Shown here: piece by piece, positions 11,427 to 21,954 of the stretch | How the letters are laid out: each line of letters begins with the position of its first letter | Numbering within the stretch: the stretch's first letter is position 1 | From: Candidatus Altimarinota bacterium | GTDB lineage: Bacteria; Patescibacteriota; Gracilibacteria; BD1-5; UBA2023 | Direction of reading: 5' to 3' | Assembly: GCA_013268835.1 (NCBI GenBank) | Contig: JABFSX010000004.1 | Span: 248,001 to 312,000 of the forward strand | DNA length: 64,000 nucleotides | The notes under the pieces: generated by a model | The model's database searches: none | Told to the model about the DNA's origin: nothing | What the model saw: only the letters and a program-made list of their open reading frames with translations | Position numbers and translations under genes: made by a program

Positions 11427-11467
11427 GACAATTTGCTATTTTCACGTTTTCCTATACACTCGTGGCC

Positions 11468-12559
11468 ATGCAAAATATACAAAATACCGAAACACGGAGA
11501 CTCGTTCTCACTTGCCAATCTGGACTCGAATCCCTCGTAAAACGAGAATGTGAACGACTCGGGTGCAAGGAAATACAGGCCCAAGATCGCCTCATATCCT
11601 GTACTGGAACGGATCGAAATATGTACGAACTCCTCATCTGGAGTCGATTTTCGAATCGTGTCTATATCGAACTTTCAAGAGAAAAAACAGAAGATTTTGA
11701 TACACTCTATGATACTCTTGGGAACCTCAACTGGAGTGAATATCTCACCGGAAAAGAGCGAATCATCATCGAAGCTTCTTCGACGAGATCTACTCTTGAG
11801 AGTATTCCAACCCTCCAAAGTGTTGGTCAACGAGCTATATTCTCGACTCTCAATACTCCAAATACCACCAACGGAACCGAAGTTCACATACTGATCCTTA
11901 TTGTTGATAATATTGCTCATATTCTCCTCGATATCACGGGTGATCCACTTCATAAAAGATGATACCGACGAGAAGCTGGAGAAGCACCCATCAAAGAAAA
12001 TCTTGCTGCTGCACTGGTCGCATTCGCAAACTGGAAATACTCCACTCCCCTCATCGATCCACTCTGTGGTTCTGGAACGATTCCGATCGAAGCAGTGATG
12101 ATCGCTCGAAATATTGCCCCTGGACTTTCGAGACATTTTCGTGTGGAAGAACTCCGATTTTTCAATACAGAAATCTTCTTGAATGTACAAGATACCGCAA
12201 GGAGCAAGATCTATCCAAGTGGAAAATATACGATTCTAGCGAGTGACATCGATCCCGAGATGATACAGATAGCGAAGTGAAATGCCAAACGAGCTGGAGT
12301 TCTAGAAGATATCAACTTTTCGACAGAAGATTTTGTAAATCATCCGATTCCAGAAGGAATCATCATATCTAATCCCCCATATGGGAATCGCCTCCAGAAC
12401 AGTCAGATCGATGAAATATATAGAAAACTCATCCGACTCGTCGGAGAAAAATGAGGAGGATTTATCACTTCATTTCCACTTGATACCAAGCACCAACTCG
12501 CTAATAAAAAACTCCTCAATGGAGGTGAGGAATGCAGGTTCTGGTACAAAAAAGTATAA
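11468..12559 (+). CDS. THUMP-domain RNA methyltransferase (RlmL/TrmN-like)
   Basis: A 363-residue class I SAM-dependent methyltransferase. The N-terminal ferredoxin-like/THUMP part ([17 protein letters not shown], to about residue 165) binds RNA; the catalytic part has [16 protein letters not shown] (motif I) and [10 protein letters not shown] (motif IV, NPPY). This points to N2-guanine methylation of rRNA or tRNA, as in RlmL, but the exact target base is unknown. The ATG at 11468 is preferred over a GTG two codons earlier because a TATACACT box lies only 7 bases before it. Three TGA codons are read as glycine. Confidence 0.88.
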
Positions 12560-12573
12560 TCTCAAAAATAAAA

Positions 12574-12601
12574 AAAACTGTATCATAATTGATACAGTTT
12601 T
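12574..12601. terminator. Bidirectional terminator
   Basis: A 12-bp perfect inverted repeat (core ACTGTATCA) with A and T runs outside. It lies between the convergent methyltransferase and pilin genes and can serve both. Confidence 0.82.
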
Positions 12602-12614
12602 TTTATAAAAATAT

Positions 12615-13118
12615 CTACCGATAGAGTATATAATATTTCCCATCTCATCGAGAGAGGTAAAAATTTGGATCAGCGAAATCTTCGGCCGTATAAGCATCAA
12701 TAGTTTGAGCCGAATTTCAACCATTTGGATTTTCCATATTTGCAGAAATAGCATAATGCTGCTGATTATCAGCATCCTGAAAAACTCGATAGGCATACGT
12801 CATACCATTGGTTCCATCACATCCCGTCGAAGATTTTCCTTGGGTAGGATCTGTTGGAATATTTCTTGGAAAATATCGTTTCATCTGAGGTGTCAGGGGA
12901 ATACATCCAGAAGGGTCAACTTCAGGGAATGTTGTATTATCCACATAGTATGTTTCGAGTGCTGTAGAAATCTCTTTGAGATGAGACATACGTGCCGTAT
13001 CACGACCTCTAGCAAGGTAACTAGTGAGTGATGGAAAAAGAGCGGCCGAAAAAATACCAATACCAGCGACAAGAACCAATCATCATTCGATAAAAAGGAA
13101 TCACTTATTATTGAACAT
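12615..13118 (-). CDS. Type IV pilin / pseudopilin-like protein
   Basis: A 167-residue prepilin. The N-terminus is MFNNKG followed by FLFIEGG: the G-F-x(3)-E prepilin peptidase signature, with Gly6 before the cleavage site and Glu at mature position 5, then a hydrophobic helix (LVLVAGIGIFSAALFPSL). The glycine before the cleavage site and both glycines after the glutamate are TGA codons, so without code 25 the whole signal is lost. The soluble part has ALETYYVDNTTFPEV and a Cys pair, as in PulG/PilE-type pilins (DPSGCIP, SSTGCDG). It presumably polymerises through the PilB-like ATPase at 957. It ends in TAG. Confidence 0.9.
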
Positions 13119-13139
13119 AAATAGAAATAACTATAAGAA

Positions 13140-15032
13140 TTAAATATTACTGAAGTCTTGTTCAGCTGAATCTATTCATTCAAAGGAATGTTTTGGTTCT
13201 ACAAGAAAGCCCGAAAATGCTTGAGAAAAAGGAATAAATTCTGTTGGTATCTTTATTTCCGCCTTTTTATCATAACGAATATCTATATGGGAGTCCCATT
13301 CAAAATGAGCCTTTTCTGTCACTCCTGAGCCCATACCAATATCTGTTTGCAATGAAAAATCTTTTCCTTTTCGTTTTGCTCGAATATCAATAGAAGGGAT
13401 ATCTATAGGCGCTTGGGATGATCTCACTTGAAGTGGCCCCATAAGCCATCCATCTACTGTTTTCATATCCAGTGACGCTGAGGCAACAGGAGAAACAAGA
13501 GTAACCAAAAGTGTATCATAGAATTCTTGTGTTGCTTTCCCTTTCCATGTAAGTGTCCCTACAGGAAACCTGATTGATCCATCAAATGTATTATCTTTTT
13601 CTTTTTTATGACTCAGTGTGGTTGTCATTCCACCGACAGCAATATTAATTGCAATATCATCTTTTTTATACCTTCCATCAAGAGTTACTCCCATAGGAAA
13701 TTTTGTTCCATCAATCTTTCCAGAAAGTTTTCCATCTTCATCAAGAGAGTAAGAAAAATTTACTGTATTATCTTTTTCTACCCTAAAAGATCATATAATA
13801 TTTTGAAGTTTATTTTGATTTATTTTTCCATTGATATCAATCCATACGATATCGCTATTAATTTCCTCTACTTTTAGAGAAAAATCCTTCTTCATATCTA
13901 GTGAATAGACTATATGAGTTCCTGATCCTTCAGAAGGAGTTATAGAGATATCGCCAGATTCAGCATTTTTACTATTTTTTACAATATCCATCGTCATAAG
14001 CGTTTTCCCTGATGCTGAAAAAGTTGTATGAGATTTGTCTCAATCTACTTTACTGCGAAATGAAAGAGCTTCTTTTTCTTTTTCCATAAATACCAGATGA
14101 GCCTCATCCTCAATATATGCCATATCAATATCAAGTGCATCTCACATTCCCGATCCAGTCAATTGTCATAAGAAAGAATAATATCCCGTTGTATCTTCAT
14201 CAAGAGCAAGCACTCCTGAGAGAGTAATTTCTGATAATTTTTCCATATATTTTACTCGTTCCTCAGTAGATATACCCGTACCTGAGTATTCCAATACAAT
14301 TGCATCAAGTAATGCAAGAGATCAAGTTTTATCAAGTTCTACTTGGTATCTGTACATATTTCCATCTTTTCCAAGTTCAGCGATAGATCGAATTGGAGAA
14401 TGTTCTGTAAGAATTTTCTGGAGTTTTTTTCATCCAGATAAAATATCCATCTCTATGGCAATTACAATACGAGCCATTAAATTCTCAGTTGATGCAATAT
14501 CTGGATTAATCTTAACCATCTCTACTGTATTTAGGGTCACCCATTTTCCAAGATATGGCTGCATCTTCTGGATAGTTTCATCCCAATTCTTCTGGATACC
14601 GATAAAACTATCTCCTGAACCAGAAATAGTAGCAGTATCAAGACGAAAATAGTAGGAACCAATCTGATACATAATCCCACCTGTCAATTTTTCAAGCCGA
14701 AAAAGCTGATCTGTGGTTTCAAGAAATCCATTGATATCAAATTCAGCAGAAAATGCTTGTTTTAGAGTCTGACGGATTGCATCCGCTTTTATCGTAATTT
14801 CTCATGACCCTACTTTTGGTACCATACCCGAAAAACGAATTGTAGAATTATCATAACCACTTGGATAAAAATCCTCTAATAAACCATAATATGCGTCAAT
14901 ACCATCATTAATACGATCAAATACTGAGGCTATATGACGACTATAATCATTCTCAAAATTATGCTCTACTGTTGCCCATGGAAGTGTACAAGAAGAGAGA
15001 AATAAAATTGGTATAAGGAGTAATTTTTTCAT
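13140..15032 (-). CDS. Large lipoprotein A (630 residues)
   Basis: A 630-residue lipoprotein: signal peptide with lipobox LSSC at Cys15, then a long beta-rich, Thr/Ser/Lys-rich region with no recognised domain. Repeated beta segments around residues 450-530 (GKLSGKIDGTKFPMG, GTLTWKGKA) resemble segments of the lipoprotein at 39731 (GKLSAIVGSLDWSG), so the two look like distant paralogues. Around eight TGA codons are read as glycine. It ends in TAA. It is probably an abundant outer-surface protein; a structural or adhesive role is a guess. Confidence 0.82.
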
Positions 15033-15111
15033 ATGAAAAATTTTTTAATACATAAGTTCCCTTATTCTAGAAGGAATAATAAATATCGCAAATTATTCGT
15101 AATACAAAAAA

Positions 15112-15135
15112 ATAAGAACCGCTAGAAGTTCTTAT
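15112..15135 (-). terminator. Terminator of the 15167 gene
   Basis: The inverted repeat GTTCTTAT / ATAAGAAC (15112-15119 with 15128-15135) reads on the minus strand into a run of seven T. It ends the small gene at 15167-15532. Confidence 0.7.
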
Positions 15136-15166
15136 CTTTTTAGATTTTTAACTATAAAAATAGTTA

Positions 15167-15532
15167 TTATTTCCCGCCAAAAAAACCCTTGATCTTTGCA
15201 AAAAATCCTTGAGCACCCTCCACTACAGTATCTTTTACTTCCTTCACATTTGAATTTTTAAAAGCTTCCTCCACATTCTCCAATGCTTCTGCAACTCCAG
15301 TTTTTCCATCACCATCCGTATCCTTTCCAGCAAGTTCTTGAGCAGCTTCACTAATATTATGAAAATCGATCTGAGGAAGATTCGTCGAATCAATGCCCAC
15401 TTTTTCCGCAGCAAGTTTGAGACCATTGGTAACAAGCTCTGTTTCAAACGTATTCCCAAGGCCTACTTTAAGCTTATTAATAATATCTTCTGAAACTCCT
15501 CCAGCTGTAAGTTTTTTGAGAATCTCATCCAT
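15167..15532 (-). CDS. Small protein with an EF-hand-like loop
   Basis: A 121-residue soluble protein. After a helical N-terminus (MDEILKKLTAGGVSED) it contains DTDGDGKTGVAEAL near residue 75, which matches a calcium-binding EF-hand or dockerin-type loop (D-x-D-x-D-G). The tail is amphipathic and ends GFFGGK. An upstream in-frame ATG at 15604 would add a hydrophobic segment, but the ATG at 15532 gives the more ordinary start. There are no TGA codons. Function unknown. Confidence 0.65.
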   Translation of the reverse strand: MDEILKKLTAGGVSEDIINKLKVGLGNTFETELVTNGLKLAAEKVGIDSTNLPQIDFHNISEAAQELAGKDTDGDGKTGVAEALENVEEAFKNSNVKEVKDTVVEGAQGFFAKIKGFFGGK

Positions 15533-15693
15533 ATAAGGAAAAATTAATATATAAACACCTTTGAATAACACAAAAAAGTATACGATTTTGAAATAGGAAA
15601 GCAAGAGTTTTTTGATATCCCTTTCTTGGTATCTAACCGAATAATAGATTACAATATTTGCATATTTTTGAGCATTAGTGTAGTATTATTACT

Positions 15694-16002
15694 ATGAATT
15701 CTATTTCTCTGGCATCTATCGAAAAAAATCTCTCAAATGGATCTCCAATGGGGGATGATTTTTCATTTCTTCGAAACACATGGGATACACTCTCTCCGGC
15801 AGCTCAATATAGTATTTTTGAACTCTCCGAACTATCCTCAGGGTATATGAATAATGCCATTAATACTGCTAGTAATGGCAATGCTGATTTTCCATCACTT
15901 TGGAAGGATTTTACCTTACAACTCTTAAGAAAACAAATTCAGAATCTTGAGCAAGAGGATAAAAAAAATGAAACACAAACAACACTATCTTCAATGCTAT
16001 AA
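15694..16002 (+). CDS. Small hypothetical protein
   Basis: A 102-residue soluble protein (MNSISLASIEKNLSNG) with no recognised domain; the C-terminal third is a charged helix (LLRKQIQNLEQEDKK). It lies 3 bases before the 1032-residue orphan gene, so the two form an operon and the product may be its partner. Confidence 0.65.
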   Translation: MNSISLASIEKNLSNGSPMGDDFSFLRNTWDTLSPAAQYSIFELSELSSGYMNNAINTASNGNADFPSLWKDFTLQLLRKQIQNLEQEDKKNETQTTLSSML

Positions 16003-16005
16003 AAT

Positions 16006-19000
16006 ATGTCATTTGATACTATTCAACTCGAAACATCTGGAAAATGAGAAAAAATAGAAAAAAATGATGCCCTAGTGCAGCTCGAGGATATCAAAGATGT
16101 AAAAAAATATCTCGAAAAACTCTCTGGAAAAAATAAAGAGAGTCGACTCAAAAATCCTGAAATCCAAAAACAAGTCACTCTATTTCTCGAAACTGCCGCT
16201 AATAATGGGCTCTCAAAAAATCTCGATAAATTCAATGCGAAAAAATTCGATACTGATGGAGAGGCTGGACTCGACCGATTCGAATTTGAACAATTTTCGA
16301 AGTCCATCCAATGAGCTATAGAGCAGATTATTGCACTCGATGGAACGAGAGCATTTGATCGAATTCATAGTGAAACTAAAGAAAAATGAGGATGGACAAG
16401 TCCAGACATTTGGTTTGCAGATAAAAGTTCTGAACTTTCACAGAAAGTATTTGGTGAAAATGGATCAGCATGACTCGCTGAACGAGCCATAAAAAGCGTA
16501 TGAAATTTTTCAGAAGAAGAACTCCATACTATGAGTGAGAAACCATTCTCACTATCAATACAAGGATGAAAAGATCTCTCTATCCTTCTCGCGAAAGAGA
16601 TCGGGGCATGAGTCGAGGATGCTATCAAATTCATTACCAATATCCCTGCTTGACTCATCCTCCTTCCACGATATCTCTCCTATCGGATCGATAGCAACTC
16701 TGATGATCTCCAAAAAAAGACAGAATGAGAGATAAAACTCGCTGAAATGGTTGGAAATAATAGTTCCCTCTCATTGGTTGAACTCCTTGGTGAAAAATGA
16801 GTTCAAATGATACAAGAACTCTGAAAAATGATGAAAAGCGGAAAACAATGAGATATAGTAAAACTCTTGGTAACCATTGCTGGACTCATAACTGGTGGTG
16901 CACTCGCTGCAAAATGACTCGCGAAAATGAGTCGACGAACTGGGGTCGAGATGGCTCGACGATGAATCGGTCGTACAGCAGAATGACGAACACTCAGAAA
17001 TGGACTCAGAGATACTGCAAAAGTAGCTGGAAAAGTCGCAGAAGTAGCTGGAAAAGTAGATAATGTTATCTCTGGAAATGCAGCCCTCTGACAAGTCACA
17101 AAAAAAGTAGCAAGCGGTATCACAAAAGTAGCTCCCGCTATGGGAATAGCAGCAAACGATGCTGGAAATATAAGTGAACTCGATCGTGCACGTGCTAGAA
17201 AGCAATCCGCTCAAGGCGTTGATGCGGTTGGCTCTGTAGAACTCAAATCTACAGGAACAGATGGTCCAATTCATACCATTCGTGCATCGAGTGAGGGTAA
17301 TTTTGCTGGAAGATCAGATGAGAGTCTCAGAACTGAACTTGCCTATTCACGATCATTCAAGGATAGTGATGCTCGCCTCAGTCCACACGAAGGGAAACTC
17401 GCTGGAGAGATTGCTCGAAGAGCCAATCCAGAATGAGCTAGCAAACAGCCAAGCGTAACACAAGTAGAAAGAAAAAAACCAGAACCTGGAGTAGTGATCG
17501 ACTTCGCAGAAAAAAAAGCAAAAGAACTCTGAGTATTTCGAGATAACATTCTCCTTGGTGCAGAAAAGCCACCACTCGTCTATATAGAGAGAAATGGGGG
17601 TATTGAAATTGGTAGATTTCACTCGATGGATCCAAGTGGAAGAGCACTTATCGAAGTAATCAGTAATGAAGGAAAAATCGGGCTCAAGCCTGTTTCACTC
17701 GAAGATCTCGCCAGATTCAATGATCCAGAAAAACGAATCAGTCAACGCATCACTCCAGAGATTCGAGCGAATAAAATAAAAATGGAACAAGCATATGCAA
17801 AATCTGGAGTGAATCCTCTAAAAATACAGCTCACTGCAATGCTAGGTGATACCGAAAGAATAGCAAAAGCCGAAAAGCTCCTCGGACGTAGCTTGGATAC
17901 ATGGGAAAATCTTGCTATATTTCATATTCACGAAAATATATCAAAATGAATCTATAATAATTCCACTGGAAATCTCATGAATATGGCAAAAACATGGGAA
18001 AAAATGACTGGAAATACAATGAAAGATCCTGCAAAATTTGCGGAGTTCCGTACCCTTGTTGAACATGGGATTCTCTGAACGAGTAGTGAGATCCAAGCAG
18101 AAACAAAAAAATTACTTCAAAAAATCAATATCAATGGAATTGACTCCCTTGCTGATGCTATTGAATGAAAAAAAATCACACAACCTCAGCTCAATGCAAT
18201 GGTTTCTGAGTATTCAAAAGAGCATGGATTCGATCCAAAAAAACTCGATGCATTCTTACGAGATACATTTGATATCTCTGGATATGATGGAGATCAAGCA
18301 AGTATGTTAGATCTTGCTATCAGGTATACAAAAGAAGGTCATATTAGATGATTGATTTCTGAAATCAAAGATGTTACATCCAGTACAATGCTCGATCACT
18401 TGAAGTGATGAGGCGAATGGAATGAAGAATTGGTACGAGCTTTTTTGCAAAATGGGAATCCAAGTGCAAAAAAAGAGTTTCTCAAGACACTTGAAACCAA
18501 TGAATCACTCCGAAACAAATTTCTCAGCGGGAATCTTCGATGAAATTTTCTCAAAACACTTGGAGAAAACTATGCTACACAACATAAAATCATCACGGAT
18601 ATGATCGGAGATGAAAAACTCCTCAAGACACTTTCATCTGAAGATCTCAAAGAGTTGGATTCTATCCTCAATAAAATGATAGAATCAAAAATTGTTTCTG
18701 GAGGATTCGCTGAAACTCTCAAAACTAAACTTGCACTCGCTCGCAATGCAAATAGCCCAGCCAATAAAATTGCATATTTTCTCCAAAATGGTGATGAAAA
18801 AATTGCAGAACTCCTTCGAGTAACAAGCCAAGAAAAAACTGCCTGGAATATGCTCTTTGAAAATCTCCGAAGCACTGATAATTGAATTACGCAACAACTC
18901 AATATGATCAAACGATGAGAGCCATCTTTTTTTAATGTGAATGATCTTGGAGACTTTTTCAACGGAAACTTCTGGGATTTAGAAAAATGAGTCCAGAAAG

Positions 19001-19104
19001 AATTTATAAAAACTTATATTACTCCAGCAGATGGAAAATACCATGCTACTCTCGAAGAATTTCCAAATTTTAAAAAGAGATTACAAGATAGTGGATTTAT
19101 ATAA
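16006..19104 (+). CDS. 1032-residue orphan protein, very rich in UGA-glycine
   Basis: A single frame of 1032 residues, interrupted by close to thirty TGA codons and by no TAA or TAG until 19102. The N-terminus has no signal peptide. Residues 85-105 carry an EF-hand-like segment (DTDGEAGLDRFEFEQF). A hydrophobic glycine/alanine-rich stretch near residue 290 (LLVTIAGLITGGALAAKG) could enter a membrane. The rest is mainly helical and charged, with runs such as TAKVAGKVAEVAGKV. No enzyme motif is evident. Because a standard-code reading sees only scattered fragments, this would be missed or called a pseudogene. It is cotranscribed with the small gene 3 bases upstream. Function unknown. Confidence 0.78.
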
Positions 19105-19121
19105 AAAAGGAAATATTTTCT

Positions 19122-20093
19122 TTAAATAGTGGCTCCTGTCTTAAGCGTTGTGGCTATCTCTTGTAAAGCCTTACAAAAAGTCACTTCATGATATTGGATA
19201 TTTTTTTCTTTGCAAAATTCTTGCACTTCTTTTGCTACTGCACGAATATGATATCGAGAAACCTGTGGAAAAAGATGATGTTCTATCTGCTTATTGAGTC
19301 AACCAAATATATGATTCACGATACGTCCTCATACAATATTTCTCGATGTACGAGTCTGAAGATCAAGCCAAGAATATTCTCGAATCGTATTCCCATCAAT
19401 CACCTGCATTCCAATATGATTCACCATAAATACAAAAGCAAGATGAACTCATACCAAGATAGATATTGCTAAAAGAATCCCTATTCCAAGAATAAAACCA
19501 AACTGGATAACTAGTGCATATGGCAAAAGAAGGAAAAATATGAGAGAAAGAATTAATTCACCATATTTTCTGTGAGTAATAATATGCTGGTAGGATAATC
19601 ATACTGATACAAAATATACCAAAATTGAAGACATCCAGAATAGAACTCTTTTATGCTTATGAAAAAAAGGGATTTTTCACTCATTGTGCGTAAATATCTC
19701 ATCATAGTCTCGGATATCGATATCATGTATATCTGAATTTGTATGAGCATGGTGACTCACATTATGCTTCTGGATCCACCATCCGACAGAGAGTCAAACT
19801 AACATATTTGCTGATATATACAAGAAGAAGTTATTCAACTTTCTATTCTGGAAATATTGATTATGCGCCAAATCATGGGACATATATCCCAACTCGATGA
19901 AAAGAATATAAAAATATGGAATAATAAGAAATGGTGACATCTGAGGCACCAAAAAAATACCTATTGCATAGCATCCAAATGCCAAAATAATATGAATTGC
20001 TCCATATATCGGAGTAGAACGATGGAGGTTTTTTGCTGTGACTCTGGCTTTTAATTCATCGAAATAACGTGTATAGAGCTCTTTATCTAACAT
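19122..20093 (-). CDS. Membrane fatty acid desaturase family protein
   Basis: A 323-residue di-iron membrane desaturase. The three histidine boxes are present: HDLAH near residue 74, HNVSHH near residue 117, and NKQIEHHLFP near residue 270, between hydrophobic helix pairs. Such enzymes introduce a double bond into acyl chains using O2 and an electron donor. The cytochrome b5 domain of front-end desaturases is absent. Several TGA codons give glycine. The start at 20093 follows a short spacer. Fatty acid synthesis is usually lost in CPR bacteria, so the substrate is probably host-derived lipid; this is inference. Confidence 0.87.
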
Positions 20094-20190
20094 GAATCTT
20101 GTATTAGGAATAAGATAATCAAAAATATCTTCATAGGAAGTATATGGAATTCAGAGAATACACAAGGAAGTATATCTGAATATATTTTTT

Positions 20191-20232
20191 AAAATAAATA
20201 CCCCCACTCTTTCGAATGGGGGTATTTATTTT
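20191..20232. terminator. Bidirectional terminator, repeat-family hairpin 1
   Basis: A hairpin with the stem ACCCCCA / TGGGGGT around a CTCTTTCGAA loop, flanked by AAATAAAT / ATTTATTT. Near-identical hairpins recur at 21773, 22891 and 23556; together they bound the units of this segment. Confidence 0.8.
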
Positions 20233-20244
20233 ATTTTTCAGGCT

Positions 20245-20295
20245 GGTAGTCCGAGTGAGGAGGAAATTCGAACTTTTATAGAGAGATTACTTTAA
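20245..20295 (+). repeat. Repeat motif copy 1 (reads GSPSEEEIRTFIE)
   Basis: A 42-base motif (20245-20286) followed by a quick in-frame TAA. On the plus strand it reads GSPSEEEIRTFIE then RLL and stop. It is identical over its length to copy 2 at 21828, apart from the last base, and similar to copy 3 at 22940. The frame is open upstream through the hairpin to 20137 but has no ATG. It follows terminator hairpin 1. Confidence 0.7.
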
Positions 20296-20299
20296 ATAT

Positions 20300-21070
20300 T
20301 TAATATATTTTACCCACTATACTATGTTGGTTTAGATAAGGATTCTTATGAATTTCATCACATCATGAATAAAAACAATATCGAGAATCAGAGGAATTTG
20401 CTCGATTATCTCAAATAACAAAATATGAATCAGATGGAATTTTAAACTCTTTGGTTCATGTAGTTCAAGAAATAAATGTCTTAGTTCAATCTGGCAAATA
20501 TGATTCATTAAGAACCATCTTTGATCCAGTACTTGATAGCAAATATATATTACCATCTGAAAATCCTATAGTTTCATCTGGTAATCATACTATTCTACCA
20601 ACTCTTGGCATTAGTACTATTCAATCTATTTTATAATAAACAATATCTCATCTCTTAATTGATGCGTAAGTTCGAATACTAGCGTAGTATCCTCAATCAG
20701 TTAATGTTGGGGACATTGCAGATCAGATGATTTTCATTGGTGATATAAATGAAATCGTAAGAAATCCTCTTGAAACAATAAGAAATAAATAAGCTATTAA
20801 AATAAATATCACATAAATACCTAATCATTTCTTAATGGTAAAATTTTTTCCTAATCTAATATTTTTAAGAAAGTATTTTGGACTGATATAAAGTATTCCA
20901 ATAATTGGGATCAATGTAAGCAATAGTACATTAATTCAAGTTTTATTACTTACATTAACTCTTTCATCTGTTTTCAAAAAAATTCTTTTTATAATTAAAA
21001 AAGAGAGATTTCATGAAAGAAAAAATAAAATAAAGAATAAACAAATAAACACAATAAACATTAGGCTCAT
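20300..21070 (-). CDS. Signal peptidase I (S26) homologue lacking catalytic residues
   Basis: A 256-residue membrane protein. Three N-terminal hydrophobic segments (to about residue 112) precede an S26 domain: KIIGSAMSPTL (residues 113-123), IKRGDIVYY, VGRIVGLPDETI (157-168) and YFVIGDNRANSSDSR (216-230), ending IVGKIY. These match boxes B, C, D and E of type I signal peptidases. The catalytic serine directly before the Met of box B is Ala118 (GCA), and the general-base lysine of box D (K-R-x-x-G-L-P) is Gly158 (GGT). The protein should not cleave by the normal Ser/Lys mechanism. Sixteen or so TGA codons are read as glycine. Codon use (TTA, AGA, ATA) differs from the core genes. The family is clear; activity is doubtful. 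Confidence 0.85.
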
Positions 21071-21209
21071 ACTTTATGAAAAAGAAATATATACATATAT
21101 AATAGGTTGAAAAATTATAATTTCAAACTTTATAATTATTGTAATAATAATTTGTATTATGAATAAGCTATATATAATAAGCTGAAAATTACATTTCTAA
21201 CTATATGAT

Positions 21210-21746
21210 ATGATCACTCAGAAAAAGGCAGATTTTGAAGTCACTTTTGATTTTAAGGAATCTATACTCGTATATAAGTTAAAACATTCTGCAGGAAGTA
21301 GCACCATTAAGGCAGCTTATACAGAAATCAATATTCAAGATGTTGATGAATTAATTGAACAAAATGATTGGCTCAAAAACGTATGAATACTTTGGATTTG
21401 TATATGAATTGGGCTTCATTTTCTAGCCAATGAAAATAGTAGCTGGACAATAATAGGCCTCGTTTGTTTAATCGTTTTTTATGTAAGAAGAATACGATTT
21501 TCAAAATTGAGTAGCAATGAGTGAACTATACTTATTATACAAGACGATAAACATCAGGAAATTTTAGCTAATATACAAAATAGAAAACGAGAGATTTTAC
21601 GTGAAAAATTATTTTTTTATGATCCACATAATGAACAAGAAATTGAATTACAAAAATATGAATTTCTTAGAGAAGAATGAGCTATAAATGAACAAGAATA
21701 CAATGAAATTAATGAGCAATTATTTAAGAAACTTGCTGCATGATAA
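21210..21746 (+). CDS. Membrane protein with SHOCT-like C-terminus
   Basis: A 178-residue protein. Residues 1-55 are soluble and beta-rich; two hydrophobic helices follow (VGILWICIGIGLHFL and WTIIGLVCLIVFYV); the C-terminus (LQKYEFLREEGAINEQEY near residue 150) matches the short C-terminal SHOCT pattern (PF09851). The N-terminal part may be a PH-like domain, as in other SHOCT proteins, but this is uncertain. Five TGA codons are glycine, the last directly before the TAA stop. Codon use is AT-rich, as in the rest of this segment. Confidence 0.7.
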
Positions 21747-21772
21747 TTACAGAAAATATTAAAAACTAAATT

Positions 21773-21799
21773 CCCCAACTCTCTCGAATGGGGGATTTT
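21773..21799 (+). terminator. Repeat-family terminator hairpin 2
   Basis: CCCCA / TGGGG stem with an ACTCTCTCGAA loop followed by a T run. It ends the SHOCT-like gene and is a variant of the hairpins at 20191, 22891 and 23556. Confidence 0.75.
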
Positions 21800-21827
21800 T
21801 TCTATCAAAAAAGCGCCCCAACAGTTT

Positions 21828-21884
21828 GGTAGTCCGAGTGAGGAGGAAATTCGAACTTTTATAGAGAAAGTGGTTGAAAATTAA
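21828..21884 (+). repeat. Repeat motif copy 2 (reads GSPSEEEIRTFIEK)
   Basis: The second copy of the 42-base motif (21828-21869), reading GSPSEEEIRTFIEK then VVEN and TAA. It lies 28 bases after terminator hairpin 2. A perfect inverted repeat (AAGATTATCA / TGATAATCTT, 21911-21934) follows it, before the next gene. Confidence 0.7.
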
Positions 21885-21954
21885 ACATAATCTTGCAACA
21901 TCTATTGCAAAAGATTATCACTTATGATAATCTTAAGATAATTTAAACAAAAAA

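Noticed and set aside
20451-20636. A plus-strand ORF of 61 codons (starting TTG)
   Set aside because: It is antisense to the S26 homologue, whose conserved boxes make the minus strand the real gene.
20245-21870. Reading the repeat motifs as 3' ends of tRNA genes (GTTCGAA ... ACTACCA on the minus strand)
   Set aside because: The distance from the T-loop-like GTTCGA to CCA is about six bases too long for a tRNA and the T stem does not pair. The base changes between copies fit a coding sequence better. The resemblance near a tRNA remains noted.
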